24,483 bases of DNA from a virus, in the IMG/VR virus record IMGVR_UViG_3300046724_000343, positions 1 to 24,483 of that record. The stretch is one strand, 5' to 3'. The translations under genes and the position numbers were made by a program. Under the pieces are notes generated by a model, which was not told the origin of the DNA, made no database searches, and saw only the letters and a list, made by a program, of their open reading frames with translations. Below, piece by piece: positions 21,920 to 24,483 of this stretch (position 1 is its first letter; every line of letters begins with the position of its first letter).

Positions 21920-21932
21920 AAGGGTGGCCAGC

Positions 21933-22979
21933 ATGTCAGAGACCGTCACTGTCGCTTCCAGACTGCCGGTGGCCGTGCTGATGCAGACCGACACCGGCCT
22001 GCCGGGGATCGAGGCGCGCCAGGTGATCGTCAGTCCCGCCGACCCCGGCGCCATCGATGGCTACGGCATCACCCATGGCGTGGACGCCGCCGCGTTCGAC
22101 CAGTGGCTGACCGCCCATCCCGAGTTCGCCGCGCACATGGCCGTGGCGACCCAGCAGCAGATCGACGAGCATTCCGATCCGGTCAACACGCACGGCTTCG
22201 AGTTGGGCTTCGATCCGGCCGCGCCGCCGATCGAGACGCCGCCGCCGGTCAACCGCGACATCCCCTACATCTGGCAGGACGAGCAGCGGATGCGCTGCAC
22301 GATGGGCAATTGGGAGAACTACCCGACGGCCTACAGCTACCAGTGGGTCCAGGACGGCACGCTGAATATCGGCGCCGACAACGACACCCTGCCGATGCTG
22401 GCGAGTAACGACGGGCACACCATCACATGCGTCGTCACCGCCTCCAACGCCGCCGGCTCGACGGAGGCGCCGCCGTCGAACGCGATCGTCTACCACGCGC
22501 CGACCGTGGCCACCTCGGCGGAACTGATCGGGGCCGATTTCACCGACGCCGAACTGGCCAGCCTGATCACGCTCTTCAATAACAATTCCGGCTTCGCGCT
22601 GGGCTTCGACATCGTCGTCGATGGGCTCAACCTGAGACTGGCCGCGACGTTCGGCCCGGTCGCCACCGGGGCCGACATCTGCGCGGTGATCAACGCCCAG
22701 CTTGGCGCCTGGCTGACCGCCGCGTTCGAGGCGCCCGCCGCGCCCTGGCAGTTCCTGATCCGCAGCGACACGGCCGGCGTGACCTCGACCATCTCCTACG
22801 CCTCGGCGCCCAGCACCGCCGCCGCCGCCGGCTCGGTCGGCGCGCTGATGGCCAGCGTCGGGCTGCGCGGCGAAGGCCCGCTCGCCGGGCGACCGACCCA
22901 GGACCTCTCCATCCCGATGAAGCTGCGCCAGTCGGTCGGCGCGATCACCGTGCAAGGCATCGACGCCACTACCCCCTGA
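21933..22979 (+). CDS. Paralog 2 of 3, with Ig-like domain
   Basis: 348 residues from ATG 21933, 8 bases after AAAGGG; the in-frame GTG 21924 lies inside that site. The N-terminal ~95 residues are the shared module (GYGITHGVDAAAFDQWLTAH, then HGFELGFDP). Next comes an Ig-like domain with two cysteines (MRCTMGNW ... YSYQWVQDG ... HTITCVVTASNAAGST), then a third domain (~200-348) containing RSDTAGVTSTISYASAPSTA, like repeats found in phage sheath or tail proteins. Ig-like domains on virions often aid weak binding to cell surfaces. Confidence 0.6.
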   Translation: MSETVTVASRLPVAVLMQTDTGLPGIEARQVIVSPADPGAIDGYGITHGVDAAAFDQWLTAHPEFAAHMAVATQQQIDEHSDPVNTHGFELGFDPAAPPIETPPPVNRDIPYIWQDEQRMRCTMGNWENYPTAYSYQWVQDGTLNIGADNDTLPMLASNDGHTITCVVTASNAAGSTEAPPSNAIVYHAPTVATSAELIGADFTDAELASLITLFNNNSGFALGFDIVVDGLNLRLAATFGPVATGADICAVINAQLGAWLTAAFEAPAAPWQFLIRSDTAGVTSTISYASAPSTAAAAGSVGALMASVGLRGEGPLAGRPTQDLSIPMKLRQSVGAITVQGIDATTP

Positions 22980-22992
22980 AGGAGTTTCCATC

Positions 22993-23610
22993 ATGGCCCT
23001 GACAATGGTTTCCTCGACCCTGCCGGTCGCGGTGCTGTGCACCGCCACCACGCACCCCGACGGCGTCGAACCCTATTCGATCGGAATCGAAGGGTCGCAC
23101 TCGCTCGCCGCCGTGAACGGCGTCGGCATCACCTACGACGTGGACGACGCGGCCCTCGGCGAGTGGCTGACCGCGAACCCGGCGATGGCCGACTCGATCA
23201 AGGCGATCACCCAGGCGGAACTGGACGCGCTGGCCCTGACCGAGGGCCAGTACGGCTTCGAACTCGGGCTGACGCCGGAAGCGATGTCGGCCGAGGCGGC
23301 GCTCGGACGGATGACCCCGGACGACACCCGCGCCACGGTCCTCGCCGCCGCCGGCCGCCGCCGTGACGCCGAGGCCGGCCGGCGCCAGGCCGGGATGCTG
23401 CGCCGTCAGGCCGACACGCTCGAGGAACACTCGAAGGCCGAGATCACCGCCGCCGACGCCGCCCACAAGGCCGCCACGGAGGCGCTCGCCGCGAAGGCCC
23501 CACCGCCGGCCGCCGCCGCCGCCAGACCCGCCCAGGCGGCCCACCAGGCGGCCCACCAGCCCACCGCCCGCGAGACCCGCGAGGCCGCGCGCGAGGACAA
23601 ATCCAGATGA
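22993..23610 (+). CDS. Paralog 3 of 3, with Ala-rich coiled C-terminus
   Basis: 205 residues from ATG 22993, with GAAGGAG upstream. It shares TLPVAVL at the start, NGVGITYDVDDAALGEWLTA and YGFELGLTP with paralog 2. The C-terminal ~90 residues are helical and Ala-rich (RRRDAEAGRRQAGMLRRQAD), ending in a Pro/Ala/basic tail. The helix may multimerise. The stop overlaps the next ATG. Confidence 0.6.
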   Translation: MALTMVSSTLPVAVLCTATTHPDGVEPYSIGIEGSHSLAAVNGVGITYDVDDAALGEWLTANPAMADSIKAITQAELDALALTEGQYGFELGLTPEAMSAEAALGRMTPDDTRATVLAAAGRRRDAEAGRRQAGMLRRQADTLEEHSKAEITAADAAHKAATEALAAKAPPPAAAAARPAQAAHQAAHQPTARETREAAREDKSR

Positions 23611-24113
23611 GCGGCGTCACCCCGGCGCCTGATCCGAACATCGTGGTGTTCGACTATCCGCACTGGATGGCCCGCTACCCGGAGTTCGCCGGGGTGACGC
23701 AGCCGCGCGCCGAGGGCTTCTTCGACGAGGCGTGCATCTATTGCGACAACACCGCCTGCTCGCCGGTGCCGGCGCAGCAGCCCCGCGCGACCTACCTGGA
23801 AATGCTGACCGCCCATATCGCGGCGCTGAACGGCGGGCTGGACTCTTGTGGGCAGATCGCCCCCGGCCAGGGCCAGGGCCTCGTGGGCCGGATCACCTCG
23901 GCCTCCGAAGGCTCGGTCTCGGTCAGTACCGAATACCCGGTGGCCGGCGATGGGCCGAACGCCGCGTGGTATAACCAGACCCGCTACGGCGCGGCCTTCT
24001 GGGTCGCCACCGCGCAGTACCGGACCTTCCGCTACTACCTCGGCCCGCAGCCGTTTCCCGAGGCGAACAACGCCATGCCGTTCGCCGGGAGGCTGGGGAC
24101 GTGGCGACGCTGA
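23607..24113 (+). CDS. DUF4054-type head-tail connector protein
   Basis: 168 residues from ATG 23607 (ATGA overlap). VVFDYPHWMARYPEFAGVTQ, FFDEACIYCDNTACSPV, RATYLEMLTAHIAALNGG and AAFWVATAQYRTFRYYLGPQ match DUF4054, a neck protein near the capsid in many siphophages. It would close the head and present it to the tail. The C-terminal FAGRLGTWRR is usual. Confidence 0.8.
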   Translation: MSGVTPAPDPNIVVFDYPHWMARYPEFAGVTQPRAEGFFDEACIYCDNTACSPVPAQQPRATYLEMLTAHIAALNGGLDSCGQIAPGQGQGLVGRITSASEGSVSVSTEYPVAGDGPNAAWYNQTRYGAAFWVATAQYRTFRYYLGPQPFPEANNAMPFAGRLGTWRR

Positions 24114-24483
24114 CGCGCAAGACCATCGGCGGGATCGGCGGGCTGGCCGAACTGGCGCGCTCGATGGGCGGGCCGCGCACGCTCAAGATCGGCTTCCTCA
24201 AGGGCGCGACCTACCCGGACGGCACCTCGGTGCCGATGGTCGCCGCCGTCCAGGAGTTCGGCGGGCGCATCGAGCGCGAGCCGTCGGACCCGGACGCGGG
24301 CGGCGGCCAGACCATCTATCGTCAGGTGAACGCGGCGGGCACGGAGTTCCTGCGCGGCGGGCGGTTCGTGCCGCGGGCGCGATCCAACTTCGCCTCGACC
24401 CACTACGTCGGGGCCTACGTGATCAACATCCCGGCCCGGCCGTTCTTCCGCAACATGATCGCCGAGCAATCGCCGAAGTGGGG
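24101..24483 (+). CDS. HK97 gp10-like neck/tail-completion protein (3' truncated)
   Basis: Open from GTG 24101, overlapping the previous gene by 13 bases, to the window edge (127 complete residues). LKIGFLKGATYPDGTSVPMV, AAVQEFGG and IPARPFFRNMI are the signature of gp10-like/virion morphogenesis proteins: a strand giving 'K-I-G-F', 'A-x-x-x-E-F-G', and 'I-P-x-R-P-F-F-R'. Order DUF4054 then gp10-like is standard. The C-terminus lies outside the window. Confidence 0.75.
   Translation, partial: MATLTRKTIGGIGGLAELARSMGGPRTLKIGFLKGATYPDGTSVPMVAAVQEFGGRIEREPSDPDAGGGQTIYRQVNAAGTEFLRGGRFVPRARSNFASTHYVGAYVINIPARPFFRNMIAEQSPKW

Noticed and set aside
20399-22054. 551-codon open frame on the minus strand
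   Set aside because: Shadow of the capsid gene; the + strand frame encodes a clear DUF2184 protein.

Overview
The window is a GC-rich, densely packed stretch of tailed-phage (Caudoviricetes) DNA: free phage, prophage or environmental viral contig. Nearly all genes lie on the + strand, with stop/start overlaps (ATGA, GTGA) and very short gaps. No integrase, attachment site, rRNA, tRNA or host housekeeping gene is visible, so the lifestyle cannot be decided. The base composition and gene families (DUF1073 portal, DUF2213 protease, DUF2184 capsid, DUF4054) suggest a phage of a high-GC proteobacterium, perhaps an alphaproteobacterium; that is inference.

Layout. (1) 1-5945, packaging: the 3' end of the large terminase subunit, then a 1793-residue portal whose first ~510 residues are a DUF1073 portal. 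Its long tail reads as ParB-like, ADP-ribosyltransferase-like, second ParB-like, tandem helical repeats and a HEYGH zincin, joined by a recurring DHPR...G.FG.GG linker. (2) 5942-7819, ten small overlapping genes: two zinc-ribbon proteins, a small hairpin protein resembling the Acb2/Tad1 family, and a cascade of 30-60 residue ORFs rich in membrane segments or tryptophan. (3) 7864-8385, the only minus-strand gene and a ~327-base gene-free interval with competing inverted repeats. (4) 8386-11009, a lysozyme-like protein, a Mu gpF-like minor head protein, a proline-rich protein, a membrane-anchored GAF-like protein and a two-TM protein. (5) 11006-17670, a family 9 glycosyltransferase-like protein, two related small tail-fibre-type proteins, an unknown protein, a 1295-residue fibre with about 33 glycine-rich repeats, and a possible fibre-tail adaptor. 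(6) 17672-18273, an HTH protein and a second Acb2/Tad1-hairpin-like protein. (7) 18305-24483, head and neck: DUF2213 protease/scaffold with a probable internal scaffold start, cement protein, DUF2184 capsid, three tandem paralogous proteins, a DUF4054 connector protein and the start of a gp10-like neck protein.

How it fits together. Terminase and portal package DNA into a head built from capsid, cement and scaffold; the neck proteins join it to a tail outside the window; the fibre module with its glycosyltransferase probably concerns host recognition. The most notable features are the portal carrying a polyvalent-protein-like effector tail, and two small proteins that could be cyclic-nucleotide sponges. 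Together these raise the possibility that counter-defence functions are built into the structural operon. This rests on motif reading only.
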